Shown: piece by piece, positions 48,085 to 56,576 of the stretch
Position numbering within the stretch: position 1 is the first letter of the stretch
Layout of the letters: the number at the start of each line of letters is the position of its first letter
Origin: Anaerolineales bacterium
GTDB lineage: Bacteria > Chloroflexota > Anaerolineae > 4572-78 > J111
Reading direction: 5' to 3'
Assembly (NCBI GenBank): GCA_015075185.1
Contig: JABTUW010000007.1
Location: 248,001 to 312,000, forward strand
Length of the DNA: 64,000 bases
The notes under the pieces: generated by a model
Told to the model about the DNA's origin: nothing
The model's database searches: none
Seen by the model: only the letters and a program-made list of their open reading frames with translations
Translations under genes and position numbers: made by a program

Positions 48085-49172
48085 CAAGCCACCTCCAGGG
48101 TGCGCCAGGGGATAGTGGTGACAGGCCGTAGCTGGCGCTCGATTTCGGGCCGGTGGGCTTCAAGCCAGGGCGGGAGCTTGAGGCTCTGGCCCAGCTTGTC
48201 CACATCTTCATCAAAAAGAAAGCCCGGCCCGGCGGTGGCCAGTTCGACAATATGGCCGTCGGGGTCGTTGGTGTAAATGCTCTTAAAGTAGATCCTATCC
48301 ATCACCGGCGAAACCCTCAGCCCGGCCTTGAGCAACTTCTCCCGCCATTCCAGTTGGGTCTCTTCGTCGGGCACGGCCAGGGCAAAGTGATGAGTTTGGC
48401 CCGCGCCCATCTGCGCCCGGCGCGTTTTGGCCGGGTTGCGCTCAAAATAGGTAATCAGCGTGCCGGGCCGGCCCTCGCCCACGCCCCAATACCAGTGGGC
48501 CGAGTTGGGGTCGTCGAAGTTGGAGGTCATTTTGACCCGGCGCATACCCAGCAGATCGCCAAAAAAGGCCTGGGTAGCCTGGATGTCAGCGCCAATGGCA
48601 GTAATGTGATGCATGCCCTGCCGCAGGGCCATGTCGGCGGTGATTTCGGGTACGGGATCGGGCCAGATTTCAGCTTTGATGCGCTCCTCGTCACGGTTGT
48701 TGACCACCATCTCCTCCGGCGGTTGGCGGTACTCCGTGCCGATTTGGTCAGGCGCTTCGTCTACGGTCCAGCCCGGTCCCAGCGTGGCGATTTCGAGAAT
48801 GACGCCATCGGGGTCGGTAAAGTAGATGGATTTGAAGTAGTGGCGGTCCAGCGGCCCCTCGACGGTCAGGCCGTGGTCCGTCAGCCGCCGTTTCCACTTG
48901 AGCAGGCCGTTGTAGTCCGGCACGGTCAGGGCGAAATGATGCGTTCCCCCGATGCCCCAGCGGCCCTGGGGCGCACCCGGCCACTCAAAGAAAGTGATGG
49001 CCGAACCGGGCCGGCCAATTTCGTCGCCAAAGTAGAGGTGGTAACTGCCGGGATCGTCAAAGTTGACCGTCTTCTTAACCAGGCGCTGTCCCAGTACCTG
49101 GGTGTAGAAATCAATCGTGCGCTGGGCGTTAGAGCAGACCAGGGTAATGTGATGCAAACCTTGAATTGTCAT
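48084..49172 (-). CDS. Ring-cleaving dioxygenase of the glyoxalase superfamily (MhqO-like)
   Basis: This 362-residue vicinal-oxygen-chelate protein has two glyoxalase-type modules. The first begins IQGLHHITLVCSNAQRTIDFY and the second QGMHHITAIGADIQATQAFF. Metal-ligand His and Glu positions recur in each (HHFALTVPDY, DPDGVILEIATLGPG; HHFALAVPDEE, DPDGHIVELATAGPG). MhqO/MhqA-type enzymes cleave hydroquinone- or catechol-derived rings using Fe(II). A strong promoter overlapped by an inverted repeat lies upstream. It overlaps the hydrolase gene downstream. Confidence 0.88.
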   Translation of the reverse strand: MTIQGLHHITLVCSNAQRTIDFYTQVLGQRLVKKTVNFDDPGSYHLYFGDEIGRPGSAITFFEWPGAPQGRWGIGGTHHFALTVPDYNGLLKWKRRLTDHGLTVEGPLDRHYFKSIYFTDPDGVILEIATLGPGWTVDEAPDQIGTEYRQPPEEMVVNNRDEERIKAEIWPDPVPEITADMALRQGMHHITAIGADIQATQAFFGDLLGMRRVKMTSNFDDPNSAHWYWGVGEGRPGTLITYFERNPAKTRRAQMGAGQTHHFALAVPDEETQLEWREKLLKAGLRVSPVMDRIYFKSIYTNDPDGHIVELATAGPGFLFDEDVDKLGQSLKLPPWLEAHRPEIERQLRPVTTIPWRTLEVA

Positions 49173-49245
49173 TTTTTCTCCTTAACTTCCATCCGTATTG
49201 AAGATAATTTAGCAGACCTGTCAAATTCCCAAAATCGGATGAGTA

Positions 49246-49308
49246 ATATTATTTCTATATCAAAATATTTAATGTTGAAATAATATCATAATTCAAGAAT
49301 TTTGTCAA
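49246..49308 (-). promoter_or_regulatory. Promoter and probable repressor operator of the mhqOD-like operon
   Basis: On the minus strand TTGACA (49303-49308) and TATTAT (49280-49285) are 17 bp apart. A perfect 10-bp inverted repeat, ATATTATTTC (49246-49255) and GAAATAATAT (49277-49286), has one arm across the -10 box and the other about 20 bases downstream of the start. That placement suits a repressor such as a MarR-type quinone sensor, though no such gene is in the window. Confidence 0.6.
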
Positions 49309-49409
49309 TGGTTTGATAAAATAACGTGTGGCGGGTGTTGAATTGTCAAATTTCAGCTTTTAATAAATAATGAGCCGATCCTGATTAGCTAATGGGTAGG
49401 GGTGAAGCT

Positions 49410-49970
49410 ATGACCAGAGGCGGCAAGATTGCGATTACTATACTTTTTATTCTGGTTTTGATCTCACTGGGGTTAAATCTCTTTTTGTATTGGCAGATCA
49501 GCTGGCTGCAGCAGCAAGGGGCGGCGGTGGTGCAGAATCTCCATGCGGCTTTGCCTCAGGCCATCAGCGAACTGGAAGCTTTTGAAAAAGCAACCATCAA
49601 ATACGACATGCCGATCAGGCAAGAGTTTCCGGTTCAGGCGGAAATTCCGTTTCATGAAACCCTGGACATCCCCATCCAGACGACCGTGCCAATTTCTCAG
49701 ACAATCAATACTTCTGTGATGATTGACCCGCTGGGGACGGGTGTCCAAATTCCGGTCGAGATTAACGCGCCGGTCAACATCGCCGTGCCGATTGATACAA
49801 GCGTTTCCTTTACCATTGACCGCACCATCCCCATCTCGACCACGATTCCCCTGGACTTGAGCGTGCCTCTGGCAGTAAAAGTGAGTGAAACCGACCTGGC
49901 AAAGTATGTGAAGCAACTCCGTGCCGGTTTGATCTCATTGGATGAAATGTTAACGCAACTCGAACCGTGA
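49410..49970 (+). CDS. Hypothetical membrane-anchored protein with IPI-type beta repeats
   Basis: I do not recognise a family. The 186 residues (ATG 49410) have one N-terminal membrane helix (IAITILFILVLISLGLNLFLYW), a short coiled stretch, and then an alternating run of Pro-Ile/Val-Pro units (IPFHETLDIPIQTTVPIS, VQIPVEINAPVNIAVPI, IPISTTIPLDLSVPL). These suggest a stacked beta structure outside the cell. The last 30 residues are helical. The next gene begins within 115 bases on the same strand. Confidence 0.62.
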   Translation: MTRGGKIAITILFILVLISLGLNLFLYWQISWLQQQGAAVVQNLHAALPQAISELEAFEKATIKYDMPIRQEFPVQAEIPFHETLDIPIQTTVPISQTINTSVMIDPLGTGVQIPVEINAPVNIAVPIDTSVSFTIDRTIPISTTIPLDLSVPLAVKVSETDLAKYVKQLRAGLISLDEMLTQLEP

Positions 49971-50082
49971 GCAAGTCCGTTTGACCGAAGCCCCGCCCCA
50001 ACTTATAATCCTATCAACCATTGTTAAATCAACTGGACTTTCCAGATCCAATCAAAAACTTCATCAAATCGAACCAAGTAAA

Positions 50083-51903
50083 ATGGGGATAAGAGATATA
50101 TTTTTTAGCAGTCTACGCTTTTTTAGCCGCTACATTTTTCTGGGCCTGCCGATTTCACTTTTATTGATTTGGAATACCGGGCCAGTTCACGCTCAAGCCG
50201 ACCTAACTGCCGCCGAACGCATTGCCTTCGCCGCCTATCGCCACGGACAGTGGGATCTTTACAGCATTGCTCCTGATGGCTCGGACCCCCGCCAATTGAC
50301 CGACGATGCCTTTGAGGATACCGACCCGGCCTACTCACCCGATGGAACAAAAATTGCCTTTGCCTCACGCCGCGAACAGAACTGGGATGTTTATGTGCTC
50401 GACCTGCGGAGTGGCGAGGAAAGCCGGCTGACCGACTCGCCACACTACGATGGTGCACCGGCCTGGAGCCCCGACGGTAAACAGTTAGCCTATGAGTCGT
50501 ACCAAAACGGCGATTTGGATATCTGGCTTATTAATGCGACGGGTGATGATGTCCCGGTCAACTTAACCAGCGACTCCACTGCCGGTGATTTTGCGCCGGC
50601 CTGGAGTCCTGATGGCCGGACGATTGTTTTTACCAGTTGGCGGCAGGACAGCAAGGATCTGTATCTGCTGGACCTGGAAAGCCAGGCATTGACACATCTG
50701 ACCAAAGCCTCTACTGCCGAGGAGTATCCTGTCTGGCAGCCTGCTGGCGGCAAAATGGCTTTCGTTGTTGATAACCTGGGGGATCGTGAGATTTTTGCCC
50801 TGGACATGCCAGCCTCGAAATCAGTAGGTGTTTTGGAGCCGTTGCCGGCTGAGTCACAGCCCATGCCGATTACCTGGCTGGGATACACCGATGGACCGGC
50901 CTGGAGTCCGCAGGGGAACCGGATAGCGGCAGTGTTTCATCGCTGGGATGGGGAGATAATTGCTGTCCAGACCCTGGGAGCCAAACATCAATTGCCGCAA
51001 CTCCTTACTCCACCCATTGCCATCCAGGGATGGCTCACCTGGCATGCCGAGGCTATCAATGCCGGTCTGAGAGTCGCTACCCTGACGAATCCTGGCCCTT
51101 CACCCCTCTATCAAGAAGAATTGTTTCGCAACGGTGAGTCAACCTCCGAACCTTACAATTTAGTGCGCATGAATGATGTAGAGACGGGCACACCTTGGCT
51201 GGCCGATACGGTCAACGACTCCTTTCTGGCCTGGCGTTTCCGCCTCCGCGACGAAGTTGGCTATGATTTTATGGGTAAATTATCGGATGCCTCGCGTGAC
51301 CTGGCCCAATTCAGCGATACCACCCAGTACGCCAGTTGGCACAAGAGCGGCCGGGCGGTTGATACTTTGTTTGATTACCACCTGGACGGTGAGTTGGCCC
51401 ACGAGATTGTCCGCCAGGATTATAGCGGCAACACCTATTGGCGGGTTTTTCTGCGCTGTGCCGACCAGAGCGGCCGCTGTGGCCGGCCGCTAACCGCAAA
51501 CCCCTGGGATTACAGCGCCCGCGCCCGGACCCGAATAGCTCCAGAGCAGGGCGGCATCGAAAAAGAAAATCTCTCCGGTTATTACCTTGATTTTACGGCT
51601 CTGGGCCGCGAGTATGGCTGGGAGCGCATCTCTTCCTATGACGACAAGGAGTACGGCTGGACCTGGCATTTTTTGGCCTTTGAATATTGGCACTATCAAA
51701 AAATGGTTGCCGTTGGTCTGGGGCGCACGGGCCGGCTCACCTGGTACCAGGCGATGCAGGATATTTATCCGCCCGACGAACTGGACAAGTATTTTACCTG
51801 GCGGCAGATGCGCTCGGTGGGGGATGATGAGCATTTGATAGCGATCAAGGGCGTTCCGCTGCCTCTGGAAGCCAAACCGTGGTGGACTTTAGTCGAGCAG
51901 TAA
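50083..51903 (+). CDS. TolB-like beta-propeller secreted protein
   Basis: The 606-residue protein (ATG 50083; no strong Shine-Dalgarno) has a signal sequence (IFLGLPISLLLIWNTGPVHA). TolB/WD40-like PD40 repeats follow in residues 40-330: WDLYSIAPDGSDPRQLTDDA, AYSPDGTKIAFASRREQ, AWSPDGKQLAYESYQNG, AWSPDGRTIVFTSWRQD. The C-terminal half has no family I can name; it is Trp/Tyr-rich and ends near ALPLEAKPWWTLVEQ-like sequence. It may be a peptidoglycan- or polysaccharide-associated sensor. The extension to 49981 reads from a TTG and lacks features. Confidence 0.75.
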   Translation: MGIRDIFFSSLRFFSRYIFLGLPISLLLIWNTGPVHAQADLTAAERIAFAAYRHGQWDLYSIAPDGSDPRQLTDDAFEDTDPAYSPDGTKIAFASRREQNWDVYVLDLRSGEESRLTDSPHYDGAPAWSPDGKQLAYESYQNGDLDIWLINATGDDVPVNLTSDSTAGDFAPAWSPDGRTIVFTSWRQDSKDLYLLDLESQALTHLTKASTAEEYPVWQPAGGKMAFVVDNLGDREIFALDMPASKSVGVLEPLPAESQPMPITWLGYTDGPAWSPQGNRIAAVFHRWDGEIIAVQTLGAKHQLPQLLTPPIAIQGWLTWHAEAINAGLRVATLTNPGPSPLYQEELFRNGESTSEPYNLVRMNDVETGTPWLADTVNDSFLAWRFRLRDEVGYDFMGKLSDASRDLAQFSDTTQYASWHKSGRAVDTLFDYHLDGELAHEIVRQDYSGNTYWRVFLRCADQSGRCGRPLTANPWDYSARARTRIAPEQGGIEKENLSGYYLDFTALGREYGWERISSYDDKEYGWTWHFLAFEYWHYQKMVAVGLGRTGRLTWYQAMQDIYPPDELDKYFTWRQMRSVGDDEHLIAIKGVPLPLEAKPWWTLVEQ

Positions 51904-52211
51904 ATGACTCCAATTCCTCTTTAGTGACGATGAAGTAAAATCCTCCAACGTCTGTCGCCGGCCTATTGCTCCTAAATATTCAAAACCTCCAACACTTGCT
52001 CATTGTTGTTATCATTAGAACGTTTAACCCTTTTTTTGTGATGATGGATGTCATTAGTTTATAGTGACATTTGTCACTATTCAAGATTTAAGGAGTCTGT
52101 TATACTGGCTGAACGCTCGTAAACCGGGTTAGTTTGGTCTTACGGGCGCTGAATTGTAGGTGGATTGCTTATTCTTCATAAGCATTGGCGGGCTTCAGGT
52201 GGAGGGAGTGT
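51904..52211 (+). promoter_or_regulatory. 308-bp gap with the nrfHA control region
   Basis: The gap has no gene. Bases 52061-52080 are a 9+2+9 inverted repeat, ATAGTGACA-TT-TGTCACTAT, that contains GTGA-N6-TCAC, the half-site pattern of Crp/Fnr/HcpR-type regulators. TATACT at 52101-52106 is a good -10 box, predicting a start near 52113. The palindrome centre is then about -42, the usual class II activator position, and there is no separate -35. Bases 51904-52050 show nothing else recognisable. Confidence 0.65.
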
Positions 52212-52682
52212 ATGCAAATTTGGTCAGCGTTGAGTTTTGTACCCCTGCTCTTAAGCGCCAGCATCGGGGTTTTACTCGGTTTGGGCGGGTACACCGTCTA
52301 CTACGCCGAGGGCCTATCGTACCTCTCCGATGACCCTAAAGCCTGCGTCAACTGCCACATTATGCGGGAGCAGTATGACGGCTGGCAAAAAGGCAGCCAT
52401 CACGCCGTAGCGACGTGTAATGATTGTCACGTTCCCCACGAACTTATTCCCAAATACCTGGTCAAAGCAGAGAATGGCTATTGGCACTCTAAAGGCTTTA
52501 CGCTGCAGGATTTCCATGAGCCGATCCGGATTAGGCCCCAAAATAAAGTTGTTCTGCAAGAAAATTGTGTCAGTTGTCACGAAGATCTGGTCAGCCAGAT
52601 TGCCACCCATTCAGGTAATGACGAACAAATGTTAGACTGCGTGCATTGCCACGCCAGCGTTGGCCATGGCCCAACGCGTTAA
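52212..52682 (+). CDS. nrfH: Cytochrome c nitrite reductase small subunit NrfH
   Basis: NrfH is a NapC/NirT-family quinol dehydrogenase that passes electrons from the membrane quinol pool to NrfA. ATG 52212 follows GGAGGGAG and gives 156 residues. An N-terminal membrane anchor (LSFVPLLLSASIGVLLGLGGY) precedes four haem-binding CxxCH motifs at residues 45-49, 69-73, 119-123 and 143-147. It is followed 18 bp later by nrfA, so the two form an operon for ammonifying nitrite respiration. Confidence 0.95.
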   Translation: MQIWSALSFVPLLLSASIGVLLGLGGYTVYYAEGLSYLSDDPKACVNCHIMREQYDGWQKGSHHAVATCNDCHVPHELIPKYLVKAENGYWHSKGFTLQDFHEPIRIRPQNKVVLQENCVSCHEDLVSQIATHSGNDEQMLDCVHCHASVGHGPTR

Positions 52683-52700
52683 CTTATTGGGAGGGACATA

Positions 52701-54122
52701 ATGAAAATCAATTCCAAACTTCTCTATATCGCCACAATTGTCGTCGTTGCTTTATTGACTGTCGGTGTGATGCTGCTGCTGGGGAATGTTTCCCAGCGGA
52801 AGGAAGAGGCCAAACAGGATGTCTTCCGGGTGGCCGAAATTACCGAGGATACCATCGACCCGGCCGTGTGGGGTAAGAATTATCCCCGCCAGTACGACGG
52901 CTACCAGCGTACCGTAGATATTGAACGCACCCAGCACGGCGGCAGCGAAGCCTTTCAAAAATTGGATGAAGATCCGGTCTGGCGCGAGATTTTTGCCGGG
53001 TATGCCTTTGGGGTAGATTATCGGGAGGAGCGGGGTCACGCTTACATGCTGTCTGACCAGGATATCACCGAGCGCATCCAGGTGGTCAAACAGCCAGGGG
53101 CGTGTCTGCAATGCCACTCGGCAGTCATTCCGGCCTATTATCAAAAGGGCGTTGAGGCTGGCGTGTCCGCCGACCCGGCTTATCGGCAAGAAGCCATCCT
53201 GAAAGGCTTTGAGATTGTCTCGGCCATGCCTTATACCCAGGCCCGTACCCTGGTTGATCACCCTATTAGCTGTGGTGACTGCCACGACCCGGACACGATG
53301 CAGCTCCGCGTGACCCGGCCTGGCTTTTTGTACGGCATCCAGGCTTTGGCCCGGTCGGAAGAACCGGTACCGCACCTGCCCAGCATTGAACGCTGGCGTC
53401 AAGACGGCAAAAAAGGTGAGTATGATGTCAACACGATGGCCAATCGGCAAGAGATGCGTACGTTTGTCTGCGGTCAATGTCATGTGGAGTATTACTTCAA
53501 GGGCGAGGGTAAGCTGGTCACTTATCCCTGGGATAAGGGGCTGAATGTAGAGGAAATTGAGGCTTACTATGACGAAGTTGGGTTCAAAGATTGGCAGCAT
53601 AAACTCAGCGGTGCATTGGCTCTTAAGGCCCAACATCCCGAATTTGAAATGTGGAGCCAGGGGATTCACGCTCGCAGCGGCGTAGCTTGCGCTGACTGCC
53701 ATATGCCCTACCAACGGGAGGGGGCAATCAAGGTCAGCGACCACCACGTCCGCAGCCCCTTGTTGAACGTGGCCAACGCCTGCCAGACCTGCCACAACTT
53801 CCCGGAAGAGGAAATGAAAGCCCGTGCTGAGGCGATTCAGGATCGTACCGTTGCGTTAATGAATCGGGCTGAAGAGGCGGTGGTCGCCCTTATTCACGAT
53901 TTGCAGAAGGCCCAGGAGGCCGGCATCCCCGCCGAGCAACTGGCCGCCGCGCAGGCGCTCCAACGCAAAGCCCAGTGGCGCTTGGACTATGTTTCTGCTG
54001 AGAACTCGATGGGCTTCCATGCCCCCCAAGAGTCAGCCCGAATTTTGGGTGAGGCCATTGATTACGCTCGCCAGGGCCAACTTGAAGTGGTAAAGATTAT
54101 GCAGCCCGTGGCGCTGCGGTAG
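52701..54122 (+). CDS. nrfA: Ammonia-forming cytochrome c nitrite reductase NrfA
   Basis: NrfA reduces nitrite to ammonium with six electrons. The 473 residues have a non-cleaved-looking N-terminal membrane helix (LLYIATIVVVALLTVGVMLLL). There are five CxxCH motifs at residues 135-139, 191-195, 257-261, 330-334 and 361-365. HVEYYFKGEGKLVTYPWDKG after the third haem supplies the catalytic and calcium-site region. The first motif is CLQCH, where most NrfA proteins have CxxCK with lysine as the active-site ligand; Campylobacter-type enzymes also use CxxCH. Product ammonium and nitrite respiration are the inferred roles. Confidence 0.95.
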   Translation: MKINSKLLYIATIVVVALLTVGVMLLLGNVSQRKEEAKQDVFRVAEITEDTIDPAVWGKNYPRQYDGYQRTVDIERTQHGGSEAFQKLDEDPVWREIFAGYAFGVDYREERGHAYMLSDQDITERIQVVKQPGACLQCHSAVIPAYYQKGVEAGVSADPAYRQEAILKGFEIVSAMPYTQARTLVDHPISCGDCHDPDTMQLRVTRPGFLYGIQALARSEEPVPHLPSIERWRQDGKKGEYDVNTMANRQEMRTFVCGQCHVEYYFKGEGKLVTYPWDKGLNVEEIEAYYDEVGFKDWQHKLSGALALKAQHPEFEMWSQGIHARSGVACADCHMPYQREGAIKVSDHHVRSPLLNVANACQTCHNFPEEEMKARAEAIQDRTVALMNRAEEAVVALIHDLQKAQEAGIPAEQLAAAQALQRKAQWRLDYVSAENSMGFHAPQESARILGEAIDYARQGQLEVVKIMQPVALR

Positions 54123-54155
54123 ACTACCCAAGATCATCCTGAACTTAGGTTAACA

Positions 54156-54200
54156 AAAATTCCGGCCTGCCAAAGCTTGCAGGCCGGAATTTTATTTTTG
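54156..54200. terminator. Bidirectional terminator between nrfA and the DsbA-like gene
   Basis: Fifteen-base arms AAAATTCCGGCCTGC (54156-54170) and GCAGGCCGGAATTTT (54179-54193) are followed by TATTTTT. A/T tracts on both sides let it serve the convergent nrfHA and DsbA-like genes. Confidence 0.9.
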
Positions 54201-54212
54201 AGACTAATTAAC

Positions 54213-54911
54213 TCAGGGCTTCGCTGGCTCACCTGCCTCCGCCAACTCCCGCTCAATCATCTTCTGCCAAGCGCCAGTGGGGTAAAGCCCAAATAGAATC
54301 TCCCCATTGAGCACATAGGCCGGCGTAGCCCGAATGCCTAACGCTCGCGCGGCCTCGAAATCCTGAGTGATCCGGTCGAGATAACGCCGGCTCGCCATAC
54401 ACTCCTTGAAAGCGTCCCTATTCAAGCCCAGATCCCGAGCAAATTCATCAAGAAGGGCAAAATCGGCTTCACGGATGCCGATAAATAGGTCTACCTTGTC
54501 GTAGAGCAGGTCATGCATCTCCCAATACTTGTTCTGCTCGGCGGCGCAGTGGGCCGCATGCGCCTGGCGCACGGCTGAGGTGTGGATGCCGGATTGGGGA
54601 TAATCGCGGAAGATGTAACGTACCTGGCCGGTATCTACATAGAGCTTGATGAGTTCTGGCAACGTCCCCCGGACGAAGACTTTACAGTACGGTCATTGAT
54701 AGTCACCGTACTCAATTAACGTCACCGGGGTGTTGGGATCGCCTTTAGCTCGTTCGTCGGCGGGAGCACGGGTAGGAGGGACAGGTGAGGGAGTTGCCGC
54801 ATCAGTTGTAGTCTGGTCTGACAACGCCGCTGCCGAGCCACAGGCTGACAGCAAGAGTAAAAGCTGGAGAATTAGAGCGGCTAAAAGGAGATTTTTGATC
54901 ATTCGTCTCAT
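54213..54911 (-). CDS. DsbA-like thioredoxin-fold lipoprotein with in-frame UGA at the active-site Cys (candidate selenoprotein)
   Basis: A single frame runs from ATG 54911 to 54213, interrupted only by TGA at 54693-54695. Upstream it encodes a lipoprotein signal (LILQLLLLLSAC), a Thr/Pro spacer and NTPVTLIEYGDYQ. Downstream it encodes PYCKVFVRGTLPELIKLY and the DsbA-like rest (YIFRDYPQSG, AAHCAAEQNKYWEMHDLLYD, IRATPAYVLNG with cis-Pro). The TGA stands exactly where the first Cys of CPYC belongs, so the motif reads U73-P-Y-C76. A hairpin CGTCC-GGG-GGACG has its loop 22 nt after the TGA, within the bacterial SECIS range. A nonsense mutation remains possible. With Sec it has 232 residues. Confidence 0.75.
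54653..54692 (-). ncRNA. Candidate bacterial SECIS element
   Basis: On the minus strand, 22 nt after the in-frame TGA, the arms CGTCC and GGACG enclose a GGG loop. Bacterial SECIS hairpins need an apical loop 16-37 nt after the UGA with a G in its first positions, and this one fits. The stem is short, so thermodynamic support should be checked. Confidence 0.5.
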
Positions 54912-54916
54912 TAATC

Positions 54917-54964
54917 GGGAGGGCAGGGCGAGCCTGGCCAACAGGCAGGGCCAGGCTCGCCCTC
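54917..54964. repeat. Hairpin between the DsbA-like and SIS-domain genes
   Basis: Thirteen-base arms GGCGAGCCTGGCC and GGCCAGGCTCGCC with a loop of about nine bases fill the short gap. No T-run is present. It is another member of the dispersed palindromes. Confidence 0.75.
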
Positions 54965-54970
54965 CGATTT

Positions 54971-55531
54971 TTACTCTAGATTCGCGTGCCGCGCCCGCAA
55001 ATCGTCGAGGGTTTGATTACGGGCCGCCTGGAGGCGCGGCACTAGCGCGTCAAACAGAATCCAGGAAGCCTGCTCGAAGGCCGAACCCATCGCCTGGCCG
55101 GAGCCCCCCTCACCGCCTTGATCGTCGGCCATGGTTTGGGCGGGAATATGCAGCACGACGTCGGCCTGCTGAGGCAGACTCGCCTGGGGCTGGGCGGTGA
55201 CCATCACCACCTTCCCGCCGACTTTCCCGGCGATCTTCATCAAGGCTTCGGTGGTGTAAAGGTAGCCCGGCCCACAAATGAGCAGCAAAACATCTTCAGG
55301 GCCAAGCGGCGGTGCGGTTACGTCCCCGACCATATGGACATCGAGACCGATGTGCATCATGCGCATCGCAAAGCTGCGCAAAGTCAGCAGTTCGCGCCCC
55401 AGGGCATAGGCCAGAATCCGGCGTGCACCCAGCAGCGCCTCACAGAAGGCGTCAACTTGGCTCTCGTCAACCCGGCTCATAATCTGGTCGAGTTCGTTTA
55501 GAATCTTGTGAGCAGTTTCGTAAGTGGTCAT
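54971..55531 (-). CDS. SIS-domain sugar-phosphate isomerase (6-phospho-3-hexuloisomerase-like)
   Basis: This 186-residue SIS-fold protein closely follows the HxlB pattern: ILNELDQIMSRVDESQVDAF, RRILAYALGRELLTLRSFAMRMMHIG, VHMVGDVTAPPLGPEDVLL, and FEQASWILFDALVPRL. HxlB isomerises 3-hexulose-6-phosphate to fructose-6-phosphate; relatives act on other keto-sugar phosphates. ATG 55531 follows AAAGGAG. It is 14 bp downstream of a sugar-permease gene, so it probably acts on the imported sugar. No hexulose-phosphate synthase is visible, so formaldehyde fixation is not implied. Confidence 0.82.
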   Translation of the reverse strand: MTTYETAHKILNELDQIMSRVDESQVDAFCEALLGARRILAYALGRELLTLRSFAMRMMHIGLDVHMVGDVTAPPLGPEDVLLLICGPGYLYTTEALMKIAGKVGGKVVMVTAQPQASLPQQADVVLHIPAQTMADDQGGEGGSGQAMGSAFEQASWILFDALVPRLQAARNQTLDDLRARHANLE

Positions 55532-55545
55532 GGTATTCTCCTTTA

Positions 55546-56556
55546 TTATAAAATCTCCCTTCGGCGGATCAGCCGGTTCTGCAAAATGATAACAATCAGC
55601 AAAAACGCGCCCCGGATAACCGACTGCCAGTAGGCACTCAGACTGAATAGGCCATAGCCATTTTCAAAATTAAGGATATTGAAAATAAGACCGAGCAGGA
55701 TCACGCCGACCAGGGTCGCGCCGACGGACCCCATACCACCGGTCAAGAGGGTTCCACCAACCACTACAGCAGCGATGGCCGACAGTTCCCAGCCTAAACC
55801 CTCGGTCGGTAGCCCGGTAAAAGTACGTGCTGCCAGGATTACCCCAGCCAGGGCGGATAATCCGCCGCTCATCGCATATACTCCCATTTTGATCCGGTCT
55901 GCTGGCAGCCCCATCAGCCGGGTCGCTTCCTCGTTGCCGCCAAGGGCCAGCGTATAACGTCCAAAGCCGGTGTAATTGAGGACGATGGAACCGATGATAA
56001 AGGCCCCCACCCAAATAATGACCGGTGTAGGGATCCCAAATAAACTGCCTGAATTAATTTTATCAAAGCCATAGCTGGGATCAATGCTAATGGAAGTGGT
56101 CGTCATGATCAAGGCGGCCCCGCGAGCGCCAAGCAGCATGGCCAGGGTAGCGATAAACGGGGCAATGCGCAGGTGGGCAATCGCCCAGCCGTTGAACAGG
56201 CCAATCAGGACACCGGCGACGATTGGCCCGATAACTGCCGGCCAGAAGCCATAGGGGGTAAGGTAAGCGGCCAGCACGCTGGCCAGCGCCGCCACCGCTC
56301 CCACTGAAAGATCAATCCCCCCGGTCATAATCACAAAGGTCATGCCGAGTGAGATAAAGCCAAACATTGAGTTGTAGCGCAAAAACTCAGAAATATTGTA
56401 AGCGCCCAGAAATCCGTCATAGCGCAACGCTCCAAAGACAATTAACAAAATCAGAGCGATCAAGGCCCCCTGTCGTTGCAGGGCCGCGGTGGCTTTGGCC
56501 CAGGACCGCGTGGACTGCTGACCTAATGTGTTGTCGCTTTTAGAAATGGTGGTCAT
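55546..56556 (-). CDS. Sugar ABC transporter permease (RbsC/YjfF-like)
   Basis: This 336-residue inner-membrane permease has about eight to ten helices. Family segments include SMFGFISLGMTFVIMTGGIDLSVGAV, GLFNGWAIAHLRIAPFIATL and GYGLFSLSAYWQSVIRGAFL. It belongs to the ribose/galactofuranose permease group. It is one of two different permeases in this operon, matching the ytfT-yjfF arrangement of the galactofuranose importer. Confidence 0.88.
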   Translation of the reverse strand: MTTISKSDNTLGQQSTRSWAKATAALQRQGALIALILLIVFGALRYDGFLGAYNISEFLRYNSMFGFISLGMTFVIMTGGIDLSVGAVAALASVLAAYLTPYGFWPAVIGPIVAGVLIGLFNGWAIAHLRIAPFIATLAMLLGARGAALIMTTTSISIDPSYGFDKINSGSLFGIPTPVIIWVGAFIIGSIVLNYTGFGRYTLALGGNEEATRLMGLPADRIKMGVYAMSGGLSALAGVILAARTFTGLPTEGLGWELSAIAAVVVGGTLLTGGMGSVGATLVGVILLGLIFNILNFENGYGLFSLSAYWQSVIRGAFLLIVIILQNRLIRRREIL

Positions 56557-56576
56557 GCTGTGTCTCCCTAGCCCTC

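Noticed and set aside
48153..49283. A 376-codon frame antisense to the MhqO-like gene
   Set aside because: It mirrors the coding strand with no family features.
52752..53795. A 347-codon frame antisense to nrfA
   Set aside because: nrfA has five haem motifs on the plus strand; the antisense frame is a shadow.
54213..54911. Two separate small genes instead of one UGA-containing gene
   Set aside because: They share one frame across TGA, the upstream part ends exactly at the first active-site residue, and the downstream part has no independent ribosome site.
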